Origin: Microglena sp. YARC
Taxonomy: Eukaryota; Chlorophyta; Chlorophyceae; Chlamydomonadales; Chlamydomonadaceae
NCBI GenBank assembly: GCA_022414725.1
Contig: CM039463.1
Span: forward strand, 89,278,323 to 89,342,322
DNA length: 64,000 bases
Direction of reading: 5' to 3'
This document shows, one piece after another, positions 23,201 through 32,119 of this stretch; positions within the stretch are counted from its first letter, which is position 1; each line of letters opens with the position of its first letter. A model generated the notes under the pieces. The model ran no database searches and was not told where the DNA came from. It worked only from the letters and a program-made list of their open reading frames with translations. The position numbers and the translations under genes were made by a program.

Positions 23201-26200
23201 AAACTGTATGCTGCAGTACACGCAACACTACAGTCGTGAGGAGTGCCCTAACCCCCTCACATTCAACTATCCACCTCACATCAACTGTATGCTGCAGTAC
23301 ACGCAACACTACAGTCGTGAGGAGTGCCCTACCCCCTTCAACATCAACTATCCACCTCACATCAACTGTATGCTGCAGTACACGCAAAACACTACAGTCG
23401 TGGAGGAGTGCCCTACCCCCATGTCACATCAACTTTATCCACCTCACATTCAACTGTATGCCTGCAATACACGCAACACTACAGTGTGAGGAGCTGGCCC
23501 TACCCCCTCACATCAACTATCCACCTCACATTAACTGTATGCTGCAGTACACGCAGCACTACAGTCGTGAGGAGTGGCCCTACCCCCTCACATCAACTGT
23601 CATAACTGTATGCTGCAATACACAACATACAGTTGTTGAGAAATGCCCTACCCCCTCACATCAACTATCCACCTCACATCAACTGTATGCTTGCAGTACA
23701 CGCAAGCACTACAGTCGTGAGGAGTGCCCTACCCCCTCACATCAACTATCCACCCTTGCACATCAACTGTATGCTGCAGTACAAACCAAAACTTACAGTA
23801 CAGGCGAGGAGTGTCCTACCCTCCTCACATCAACTATCCACCTCACATCAACCTGTATGCTGCAGTACACGCAGCACTACAGTCCGTGAGGAGTGCCCTA
23901 CCACCCTCACATCAACTTCCACCCTCAACATCACAGTACACGCAGTCGCGAGGCAGTGCTGCAGTACACGCAACACTACAGTCGTTGAGTTGCCCTACCC
24001 CTCTCCCCATCATCCAACTATCCACCTCACACAACTGACTGCTGGGGAGTGCCCTACCCCCTCACATCAAACTATCCACCTCACATCAACTTGTATGCTG
24101 CAGTACACGCAACACTACAGTCGTGAGGAGTGCCCTACCCCCTCACATCAACTATCCACCTCACATCAACTGTATGCTGCAGTACACGCAACACTACAGT
24201 CTGGTGAGGCCCTACCCCCTCACATCACAACACTATCCAACCCTCACCTCAACTAACATGCTGCTACACAGTTTGTATGGAGTGCCCCCTACCCCCTCAC
24301 ATCAACATCCCACCTCACATTCAACTGTAACTACACGCAGCACTACAGTCGTGAGGAGTGCCCCTACCCCCTACATCAACTATCCACCTCACATCAACTG
24401 TATGCTGCAGTACACGCAACACTACAGTCGTGAGGAGTGTCCTACCCCCTCACATCAACTATCCACCTCACATCAAACTGTATGCTGCAGTACACGCAAC
24501 ACTACAGTCGTGAGGAGTGTCCTACCCCCTCACATCAACTATCCACCTCACATTAACTGTATGCTGCAGTACACGCAACACTACAGTTCGTGAGGAGTGC
24601 CCTACCCCCTCACATCAACTATCCACCTCACATCAACTGTATGCTGCAGTACACGCAACACTACAGTCCGTGAGGAGTGCCCTACCCCACTCAACTATCC
24701 ACTCAAACTGTATGCTGCAGTACACGCAAGCACTACAGTTGTGTAGGAGTGCCCTACCCCCTCACATCAACTATCCACCTACACATCAAACTGTATGCTG
24801 CAGTACACGCAACACTACAGTCGTGAGGAGTGCCCTACCCCCTCCACATCAACTATCCACCTCACATTAACTGTATGCTGCAGTACACGCAACACTACAG
24901 TGTGAGGAGTGCCCTACCCCCTCACATCAACTATCCACCTCACATTAACTGTATGCTGGCAGTACACGCACACTACAGTCGTGAGGAGTGTCCTACCCCC
25001 TCACATCAACTATCCACCTCACATTAACTGTATGCTGCAGTACCCGCCAACACACGCATGAGAGCACTACAGTCAAGGGTGAGGATGCCCTACCCCCTAT
25101 ACCTCCTCAACATCATACTGTCACGCTAACACAAGTCTATCCACTCACCTCACATCAACTGTATGCTGCAGTACACGCAACACTACAGTCGTGAGGACTG
25201 TATGCTGCCCACCCAAATTAACTGCACACGCACACATCTACAAGTCGTGCAGAGCAACCTACAGTGAGGCCCTACCCCCTCACATGCCCTACCCCCTCCA
25301 ACACATCAACTGATCCACCCCTCCTCAACATCCATCACAACTGTATGCTGCCAGATACACGCAGCACTACATCGTGAGGAGTGCCCTACCCCCTCACATC
25401 AACTATCCACCTCACATCAACTGTATGCTGCAGTACACGCAGCACTACAGTCGTGAGGAGTGCCCTACCCCCTCACATCAACTATCCACCTCACATCAAC
25501 TGTATGCTGCAGTACACGCAGCACTACAGTTGTGAGGAGTGCCCTACCCCCTCACATCAACTATCCACCTCACATCAACTGTATGCTGCAGTACACGCAA
25601 CACTACAGTCGTGAGGAGTGTCCTACCCCCTCACATCAAACTATCCACCTCACATTCAACTGTATGCTGCAGTACACGCAAGCCACTACAGTATGAGAGT
25701 GCCCTACCCCCTCACATCAACTATCCACCTCACATCAACTGTATGCTGCAGTACACGCAGCACTACAGTCGTGAGGAGTGCCCTACCCCCTCACATCAAC
25801 TATCCACCTCACATCAACTGTATGCTGCAGTACACGCAGCACTACAGTCTTGAGGAGTGCCCTACCCCCTCACATCAACTATCCACCTCACATCAAACTG
25901 TATGCTGCAGTACACGCGTGAGCACACTCACACACTGTGCTGCAGTACACGAGAGTGCCCTACCCCCTCACATCAACTATCCACCTCACATCAACTGTAT
26001 GCTGCAGTACACGCAAGCACTACAGTCGTGAGGAGTGCCCTACCCCCTCACATCAACTATCCACCTCACATCAACTGTATGCTGCAGTACACGCAACACT
26101 ACAGTCGTGGCAGGAGTGCCCTACCCCCTCACATCAAACTATCCACCTCACATCAACTGTATGCTGCAGTACACGCAGCACTACAGTCGTGAGGAGTGCC

Positions 26201-29200
26201 CTACCCCCTCACATCAACTATCCACCTCACATCAACTGTATGCTGCAGTACACGCAAACCACTACAGTCGTGAGGAGTGCCCTACCCCCTCACATCAACT
26301 ATCCACCTCACATCAACTGTATGCTGCAGTACACGCAACACTACAGTCGTGAGGATGCCCTACCCCCTCACATCAAACTATCCACCTCACATCAACTGTA
26401 TGCTGCAGTACACGCCAAGCACTACATCGTTGAGGAGTGTGAGGAGTGCAACTACAGTCCTACCCCCTCACATCAACTATCCACCTCACATCAACTGTAT
26501 GCTGCAGTACACGCAACACTACAGTCGTGAGGAGTGCCCTACCCCCTCACATCAACTATCCACCTCACATTAACTGTATGCTGCAATACACGCAGCACTA
26601 CAGTTGTGAGGAGTGCCCTACCCCCTCACATCAACTATCCACCTCACATTAACTGTATGCTGCAGTACACGCAGCACTACAGTCGTGATGGAGTGTCTAC
26701 CCCTCACATCAACTGTATGCTGCAGTACACGCAACACTACAGTCGTGAGGAGTGCCCTACCCCCTCACATCAACTATCCACCTCACATCAACTGTATGCT
26801 GCAGTACACGCAACACTACAGTCGTGAGGAGTGTCCTACCCCCTCACATCAACTATCCACCTCACATTAACTGTATGCTGCAGTACACGCAACACTACAG
26901 TCATGAGGAGTGTCCTACCCCCTCACATCAACTATCCACCTCACATCAACTGTATGCTGCAGCAACACTACACGCAACACTATCACGTTGTGAGGAGTGC
27001 CCTACCCCCTCACATCAACTATCCACCTCACATTAACTGTATGCTGCAGTACACGCAGCACTACAGTCGTGAGGAGTGCCCTACCCCCTCACATCAACTA
27101 TCCACCTCACATTAACTGTATGCTGCAGTACACGCAACACTACAGTCATGAGGAGTGTCCTACCCCCTCACATCAACTATCCACCTCACATCAACTGTAT
27201 GCTGCAGTACACGCAACACTACAGTCGTGAGGAGTGCCCTACCCCCTCACATCAACTATCCAACTAACATTAACTGTATGCTGCAGTACACGCAACACTA
27301 CAGTCGTGAGGAGTGCCCTACCCCCTCACATCAACTATCCACCTCACATCAACTGTATGCTGCAGTACACGCAACACTACAGTCGTGAGGAGTGCCCCGC
27401 ATCAACTATCCACCCCTCATGCTGCATACACGCAACACACACTGAGGATCCTACCCCCTCCATCACATCCACCTAACTGTATGCTGCAGTACACGCAGCA
27501 CTACAGTTGTGAGGAGTGCCCTACCCCCTCACATCAACTATCCACCTCACATCAACTGTATGCTGCAGTACACGCAGCACTACAGTCGTGAGGAGTGTCC
27601 TACCCCCTCACATCAACTATCCACCTCACATAAACTGTATGCTGCAGTACACGCAACACTACAGTCGTGAGGAGTGCCCTACCCCCTCACATCAACTATC
27701 CACCTCACATCAACTGTATGCTGCAGTACACGCAACACTACAGTCGTGAGGAGTGTCCTACCCCCTCACATCAACTATCCACCTCACATCAACTGTATGC
27801 TGCAGTACACGCAACACTACAGTCGTGAGGAGTGCCCTACCCCCTCACATCAACTATCCACCTCACATCAACTGTATGCTGCAGTACACGCAACACTACA
27901 GTCGTGAGGAGTGCCCTACCCCCTCACATCAACTATCCACCTCACATTAACTGTATGCTGCAGTACACGCAGCACTACAGTCGTGAGGAGTGCCCTACCC
28001 CCTCAGATCAACTATCCACCTCACACTAACTGTATGCTGCAGTACACGCAACACTACAGTCGTGAGGAGTGCCCTACCCCCTCACATCAACTATCCACCT
28101 CACATCAACTGTATGCTGCAGTACACGCAACACTACAGTCGTGAGGAGTGCCCTACCCCCTCACATATGCTATCTATTTACAGCCCACCCTCTTACATCA
28201 AATACATGTATGCGCAAGCCTACCCACTCACTGTTGGAGATGTTTTTAGTTGGGGAGGGCGCTTCCCTTCATAGATGTTGGGTAGAGTGACGGCGGGTGG
28301 TGCTTTTTGGGACATCCAGTTTGTGTACACGGGGACATAGGAAGGTGGGTGGTTGACGTAGGCATGGCTTGCAACCGCCAACCTATTGCTTTCTTGCATC
28401 ACTTCCTCAAGCAACTCTGCGATGCTCTCTAGCTCCTGTGCTGTTGCGGACTGGACAAGTGGGGGGGGGATGAGTTGGCTTGGGTTAGGTTAGGTTGGTT
28501 TGGTTTGGTTTAGGATGAGGATGAGAACATAGGAAGGCGGGTGGTTTACATAGGCTTGGCTTGTAACTGCCAACCTATTGCTTTCATGCATCACCTCCTT
28601 GAGCAACTCCGCGATGCTCTCTAGCTCCTGTGCTGCTACAGACTGAACAATATGGGTGGGGGTGGGGTGGGGGGGATGAGTTGGCTTGGGTTAGGTAGGT
28701 TTGGGTTGGGTTAGGTTGGGTTGGGTTGGATTGGGGACATAAGAAGAAATGTGGTTAGCACAGGCTTGGCTTGTAACCGCCAATCTATTGCTTTCTTGCA
28801 TCACCTCCTCGAGCAATTCCTTGATGCTCTCTATCTCCTGTGCTACTGCAGACTGGACACGGGGGGGAGGGGGGGGGGGGGGGGGGGAGTTGGCTTGTAG
28901 CTGCTAACCTAATGCTTTCTTGCATCACCTGCTCAAGCAACTCCGCGACGCTCATTATCTCCTGTGCTGTTGCGGACTGGACATGATGGGGTGGGGTGGG
29001 TGGATGATTTGGGTTGGGTTAGGTTGGGTTGGGTTGGGTTGGGGTTGGGTTGGGTTGGGATGGGGATGGGGATGGGGACATATGAAGGGGGGGGGAAGAG
29101 TTGGCTAGTAGCCGCCAACCTATTGCTTTCATGCATCACCTCCTCAAGCAACTCCGCGATGCTCTCTAGCTCCTGTGCTGTTGCGGACTGGACAAGGGTG

Positions 29201-31056
29201 GGGGGGGGGGGGGGGGGGAGGGGGAGAGTTGGCTTGTAGCCGCCTAAACTATTGCTTTCATGCATTACCTCCTCGAGCAACTCCGCGATGCTCTCTAGCT
29301 CCTGTGCAGCTACAGACTGAACAAGATGGGTGGGTGGTAGGGGATGAGTTGGTTGGGTTAGGTTGGGTTGGGGTTGGGATGGGGACATATGCAAGGGGGG
29401 GGGGGGGGGGGGGGGGGGGGTAGCATAGCTTGGCTAGTAGCCGCCAATATATTGCTTTCATGCATTACCTCCTCAAGCAACTCCGCGATGCTCTCTAGCT
29501 CCTGTGCTGCTACAGACTGAACAAGGGGGGGGGGGGGGGGAGAGTTGGCTTGTAGCCGCTAAACTATTGCTTTCATGCATTACCTCCTCAAACAACTCCG
29601 CGATGCTCTCTAGCTCACAAGATGGGTGGGTGGGGGGGGGGATGAGTTGGGTTGGGTTAGGTTGGGTTGGGGTTGGGATGGGGACATATGAAGGGGGATG
29701 GTTAGCATAGGCTTGGCTAGTAGCCGCCAAACTATTGCTTTCTTGCAGCACCTCCTCGAGCAATTCCTTGATGCTCTCTATCTGCAGACTCTCTATCTGC
29801 AGCCAGGACGGGGGGGAGGGAAGACGTAGGGTAAGATACAAACAGCCAAGCACACACCATCTACTTTCCATAACAAGGTTGATTGTAAGTATTTGTATGA
29901 GCATGAGTATGAGTATGAGTATGACCATCATCATATTCTTCAGGTTCCTCCTCTGCCTCCTCCTTCTTCTCATCGTCATCCTCATCATTGCTGTTGTACA
30001 TATGCCACATGGCTGTACATACCACACATGCCACATGGCAATAACTATGTTGTACATATGCCACATGGCTGTACATATCACACATGCCACATGGCAATAA
30101 CTATGTTGTACATATGCCACATGGCTGTACATATCACACATGCCACATGGCAATAACTATGTTGTACATATGCCACATGGCTGAACATATCACACATGCC
30201 ACATGGCAATAACTATGTTGTACATATGCCACATGGCTGTACATATCACAAATGCCACATGGCAATAACTATGTTGTACATATGCCACATGGCTGTACAT
30301 ATCACACATGCCACATGGCAATAACTATGGTAAATGAGGCACATCCTGTCTTGACAAATGGTTCAATGGTTGAGCTCGATAAACGAAGAGGGTGCGGGGT
30401 TTGAATCCCTATGGGTGCGCTTTAGTGTTCCTGGTCGCTGTCAACCGCCATGGTAGATTTGTCCAGGTGAAGTAGCAGCCCGTTCTCTACCGCCGTAAGA
30501 CGGGGCTCTCTTAATGCCACTCCCCACCAGGCGTTATCATTACTTCTTTAGATGAGACACCTCAACACCATACTCAGCTTCCTCAGATGCTGGCAAGCTC
30601 TCATGAAATGCCTTGCCCACCAGGAGCACATATCTTACCGCTAGGCAAATGACAAATTACAGCAAATATATGTAAATGACAAGGTAATGTAAATGAACGT
30701 TTATTGACAAGGAAAAGTAAATGCATGTGTAAATGACAAGGTGATGTAAATGCATGTGTAAATGACAAGGTAATATTAATGAACGTGAAATTGACAAGGT
30801 AATGTAAATGCATGCGTGAATGACAAGGTAATGTAAATGCATGTGTAAATGACAAGGTAATATAAGTGCATACGTAAATCACACACCTCACCGCCATCCT
30901 CAGCTTCTTCTGATTCTAGCAAGCTTTCTTGGAATGCCCTGCCCACCAACAGCACATCTCTCAAGGCAAAACAAAAGAGCTCATAACTAAGTGCCTTCTC
31001 CTCCTGCAGCCTGTGCTTCTGGTGAGCAGCTTGTACTACCTCTATATCAACGCAAC
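14324..31056 (-). CDS. Coiled-coil protein gene, multi-exon (5' end not determined)
   Basis: Supported exons on the minus strand are A 31056..30887, B 28450..28232, C 20070..19852, D 16124..15846 and terminal 15163..14324. B to terminal are all phase 0 at both borders, so they join without frame conflict (73, 73, 93 and 279 codons). A ends in phase 0. Each exon ends in GTGAGT, GTAAG or GTGTGT and follows a CAG acceptor. The protein has several predicted coiled-coil stretches (ELESIAELLEEVMQESNRL, ISRMLQYMERRLVKAEGQL, VEERCSDTDARFNASEETIA) and an acidic, Ala/Pro-rich C-terminal tail. I do not recognise a family; a cytoskeletal or scaffold role would be a guess from the coiled coils. Large tandem arrays fill every intron. 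Upstream exons, including the start, were not found with certainty; 32838-33055 is a candidate. Confidence 0.6.
15180..15845 (-). repeat. Donor-side echo array: 4-5 copies of the end of exon D
   Basis: On the minus strand, AGACAGGGCCTGGT.C.AAG followed by GTAAGATGAC recurs with donors near 15657, 15545, 15357 and 15267 (the last as GAGGTAAGCAG). Two copies also carry the preceding exon bases AAGCTCGCCATGCGTGGTCT. CAGTTGGTTGGAA filler lies between copies. The functional copy is the exon-proximal one ending at 15846. Confidence 0.9.
15846..16124 (-). CDS. Exon D of the coiled-coil gene (93 codons)
   Basis: Acceptor ctaccttcag is followed by TCACAACGCCAG. The exon is open in phase 0 for 279 bp and ends CTAAG before GTAAGATG. 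It encodes a charged helical segment (EEKWKIAMRGLEKQLV). It is flanked on both sides by arrays that repeat its own borders. Confidence 0.8.
16125..18371 (-). repeat. GGT/CCA-rich minisatellite carrying the exon D acceptor (about 35 units)
   Basis: Read on the minus strand, units have the form CACCACCACC..CTCCCTAC.TGCAG then TCACAACGCCAGTCAC.CATCA, that is, acceptor plus the first ~20 bases of exon D, with CACCAT trinucleotide filler of varying length. From about 16310 to 17010 the exon-derived part shrinks to TCACACATCACC and the period shortens. The leftmost-in-transcript copy (18371 to about 18250) retains ~120 exon bases and is open in frame (MEVEERCSRADARFNAS). Long His/Pro/Ser/Thr ORFs in all three minus frames are repeat artefacts. 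Confidence 0.92.
18250..18371 (-). pseudogene. Partial duplicate of exon D start (possible alternative exon)
   Basis: After the acceptor ccacctacag, the copy TCAACAATGCCAG... encodes VEERCSRADARFNASKETIA, against VEERCSDTDARFNASEETIA in exon D. It then runs into the minisatellite without a donor, so it is more likely a decayed copy than a used exon. Confidence 0.7.
18372..19060. repeat. G/T- and GGGAT-rich simple repeats in the intron
   Basis: 18385-18520 is degenerate GGGATGGG / TGGGATT repeat, 18557-18602 is (GT)n followed by GGTGGT, and 18931-18961 is (GGT)n. 18665-18930 looks unique. Confidence 0.8.
19060..19270 (+). repeat. Dispersed repeat family 3, copy 2 (longest)
   Basis: Runs from GCGTCGCAAGCGACGC through TTGGCGGAGTGTGTTGGCAA, GTTGGCTGACGTGTCGGG and GACAAACGGACGAATGGG, with a small hairpin GGGGGCTCCCGCCCCC, to GGGGGCTCCGCCA. 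Parts match 1385-1512 (same strand), 10312-10415 and 37860-38005 (both reverse). Confidence 0.7.
19425..19850 (-). repeat. Donor-side echo copies of exon C (two) with (GGT)n filler
   Basis: Minus-strand copies of ATGCTCCAATACATGGAG..GACGTCTGGTTAAAGCTGAGGG end CAGCTG|GTAAGTTAG near 19692. A more decayed copy near 19430-19480 has CAGCTGCTAAGTTAG, where the donor GT is lost. Filler is TTGGTGTTGG microsatellite (19483-19620) and GTGGTGGT (19748-19780). Confidence 0.85.
19852..20070 (-). CDS. Exon C of the coiled-coil gene (73 codons)
   Basis: Acceptor cacactccag is followed by GCACTACAAGCGC, and the exon ends CCAGCTG before GTAAGC. It is phase 0 at both ends. Residues include an Ala/Ser-rich start and the helix ISRMLQYMERRLVKAEGQL. 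Confidence 0.75.
20071..20460 (-). repeat. Acceptor-side echo of exon C, with (GT)n and TGGG repeats
   Basis: A second copy of cactccag + GCACTACAAGCCCAACAAAG + TGCCCACGCAGCTGCTAACG sits near 20211-20160, and a CATGCAACAGGCTAGCC intron block is also duplicated (20112, 20345). (GT)n occupies 20217-20275. 20405-20450 is a decayed copy of the exon B end (CTGCCCACATCTAAGAAGGG). Confidence 0.85.
20528..20580 (+). repeat. Poly-T and (TA)n microsatellite
   Basis: A run of about 20 T is followed by alternating AT to about 20575, at the edge of the 79-bp satellite. Confidence 0.9.
20591..20650 (-). repeat. Echo copy of exon B end with intact donor
   Basis: Minus strand CTGCCCAACATTTACGAAGG and GACTGAAAACGTC lead to GTAAGTTTTT at 20590. 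It parallels LPNIYEGK..P.LKT at the end of exon B (28232). It could serve as an alternative 3' exon end, but the exon start is absent here. Confidence 0.75.
20660..28170. repeat. 79-bp satellite array, about 95 copies, inside one intron
   Basis: Unit landmarks on the plus strand: CTGTATGCTGCAGTACACGC, AACACTACAGTCGTGAGGAG, TGCCCTACCCCCTCACATCA, ACTATCCACCTCACATCA. Start-to-start spacing is exactly 79 bp in the clean parts (20660-21820 and 25380-28170). Variant bases (AACACT/GCAGCACT, GTGCC/GTGTCC, CATCAA/CATTAA) recur in several copies, as expected of local homogenisation. On the minus strand, which is the sense of the host gene, each unit contains GTGAGGGGGTAGGG, like the exon B donor region GTGAGTGGGTAGG, and a TGTACTGCAG acceptor-like site. 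The many ~77-aa ORFs are repeat shadows. Confidence 0.97.
28232..28450 (-). CDS. Exon B of the coiled-coil gene (73 codons)
   Basis: Acceptor cttgtccag is followed by TCCGCAACAGCACAGG, and the exon ends CTCCAACA before GTGAGTGGG. It is exactly 219 bp, phase 0/0. The N-terminal half is a coiled-coil (ELESIAELLEEVMQESNRL). The C-terminal half is Pro/Tyr-rich (NHPPSYVPVY, PNIYEGKRPPQLKT). Of the many copies of its start, this is the only one continuing to a proper exon end. Confidence 0.8.
28451..29815 (-). repeat. Acceptor-side echo array of exon B (about 8 copies) with TTGGG filler
   Basis: Minus-strand copies of CC(CCCC)n..TTGTCCAG/GTTCAG + TC.G.A.CAGCACAGGAGCT + AGAGAGCATCGCGGAGTTGC begin near 28642, 28851, 28977, 29187, 29313, 29513, 29617 (acceptor deleted) and 29803. 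Most keep 60-110 exon bases open in frame (ELLEEVMHESNSLAATSQ). The sequence then diverges into CCCAACCCAA / poly-C filler. Acceptor polypyrimidine tracts have become pure C runs of up to ~25 (for example 28861-28887 and 29397-29420 as G on the plus strand). Confidence 0.92.
29995..30330 (+). repeat. 56-bp tandem repeat, 6 copies
   Basis: CATATGCCACATGG starts at 29999, 30055, 30111, 30167, 30223 and 30279, an exact 56-bp period. The unit contains two related halves (ATGCCACATGGCTGTACATA and ATGCCACATGGCAATAACTA), so it probably grew from a ~28-bp unit. Confidence 0.95.
30345..30510 (+). mobile_element. tRNA-derived SINE-like element
   Basis: TGGTTCAATGGTTGAG resembles a polymerase III A box. 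About 45 bases downstream GGGTTTGAATCCC matches a B box (GGTTCGANTCC type). No complete tRNA cloverleaf is formed. The sequence continues ~100 bp into an unrelated body (GTCCAGGTGAAGTAGCAGCC, CGTAAGACGGGGCTCTCTTA), as in SINEs. It lacks a clear A-tail, and no second copy was found in the window. Confidence 0.55.
30545..30640 (-). repeat. Donor-side echo copy of exon A
   Basis: Minus strand GATATGTGCTCCTGGTGGGC, AAGGCATTTCATGAGAGC and GAGGAAGCTGAGTATGG.GTTGAG|GTGTCT repeats the last ~80 bases of exon A and its GTGT donor, about 250 bp downstream of the true exon end. Confidence 0.88.
30660..30875 (+). repeat. Roughly 29-bp tandem repeat in the intron after exon A
   Basis: Imperfect repeats of ATGCATGTGTAAATGACAAG followed by GTAATGTAA, about 8 copies. 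They sit between exon A and its donor-side copy. Confidence 0.9.
30887..31056 (-). CDS. Exon A of the coiled-coil gene (170 bp)
   Basis: Acceptor gccatgcag is followed by GTTGCGTTGATATAG, with two bases completing a split codon. It then reads VDIEVVQAAHQKHRLQEEKA and VLLVGRAFQESLLESEEAED, ending GGTGAG before GTGTGT in phase 0, compatible with exon B. An alternative donor five bases earlier (GTGAGG) would break the phase. The preceding exon must end with one codon base and was not identified. Confidence 0.65.
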
Positions 31057-31685
31057 CTGCATGGCAATTTTAATGTACAATGTGTTGTAGGCTTTGTAGA
31101 TGTTTGTGTGTGTGTGTGTGTGGGGGTGGGGGTGGGGTGGGGTGGGGGTCCTCCTCCTGCAGCCTGTGCTCCTGGTGAACAGCTTTTACTACCTTGATAT
31201 CAATGCAACCTGCATGAAACATTTGATGCACAGTGCGTTGTAGGCCTTGTAGATGTGTGTGTGTGTGGGGGGGGGGGGGTCCTCCTCCTGCAGCCTGTGC
31301 TCCTGGTGAGCAGCTTTAACTACCTTGATATCAATGCAACCTGCATGAAACATTTGATGCACAGTGCGTTGTAGGCCTTGTAGATGTGTGTGTGTGTGTG
31401 GGGGGGGGGGTCCTCCTCCTGCAGCCTGTGCTCCTGGTGAGCAGCTTTTACTACCTTGATATCAATGCAACCTGCATGAAACATTTGATGCACAGTGCGT
31501 TGTAGGTCTTGTAGATGTGTGTGTGTGTGTGTGTGTGTGTGGGGGGGGGGGGGGTATGGGGTCCTCCTCCTGTAGCCTGTGCTTCTGGTGAGCGGCTTGC
31601 ACTACGTCGAGATCAACGCAGCCTGCATGAGCAATTTGATGCACAATGGGCTGTAGGCTTTGTACATGAGCGTGTGTGTGGGGGG

Positions 31686-31736
<51 letters not shown>

Positions 31737-32010
31737 CAGGGGGCCTCCTCCTCCTGCAGCCTGTGTTTCTAGCGAGTGGCTTGCACTGCATTGATGTCAC
31801 TGCAAGGTGCATGAGTAATTTGATGCACAGTGGGTTGTAGGCTTTTATATGTATGTTTGTGTATGTGTGTGTGTGAGTGTGTGTGTGTGTGTGGTGGTGG
31901 TGGTGGTGGGGGGGGGGCTGGGGGTCCTCCTCTTCCTGTTGCCTGTGTTTCTGGCGAGCGGCTTGCACTGCATTGACGTCACTGCAACATGCATGAAGTG
32001 CAGGGCAAGG
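31057..32010 (-). repeat. Acceptor-side echo array of exon A (6 copies) with (GT)n/poly-G filler
   Basis: Minus-strand copies of TTTCATGCAG|GTTGCATTGATATCAAGG and GCTCACCAGGAGCACAGGCT + GCAGGAGGAGGACC occur at roughly 31165-31215, 31280-31335, 31410-31475, 31560-31625, 31745-31810 and 31925-31990. Each copy then runs into C(n)(AC)n. Spacing grows from ~125 to ~185 bp as the dinucleotide tract lengthens. Several copies keep the exon frame open (DLDVVQAAHQKHRLQEED); others have TAG at the third codon of the conserved block. Confidence 0.92.
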
Positions 32011-32119
32011 GGTTTTATAACTTATAAGGAAATGAACCATTGTCTTTACGTTGCACCATGCCGTGCCCCTTGTAGCCTTCAGAGTGCTACTAGCAGCTCT
32101 TTTTAACCCACAGACCAAC

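Noticed and set aside
20272..28290. Dozens of ~60-130 codon ORFs (LPPHINYPPHINCMLQYTQ type)
   Set aside because: Shadows of the 79-bp satellite; the period shifts frame each unit and the peptide is dictated by the repeat.
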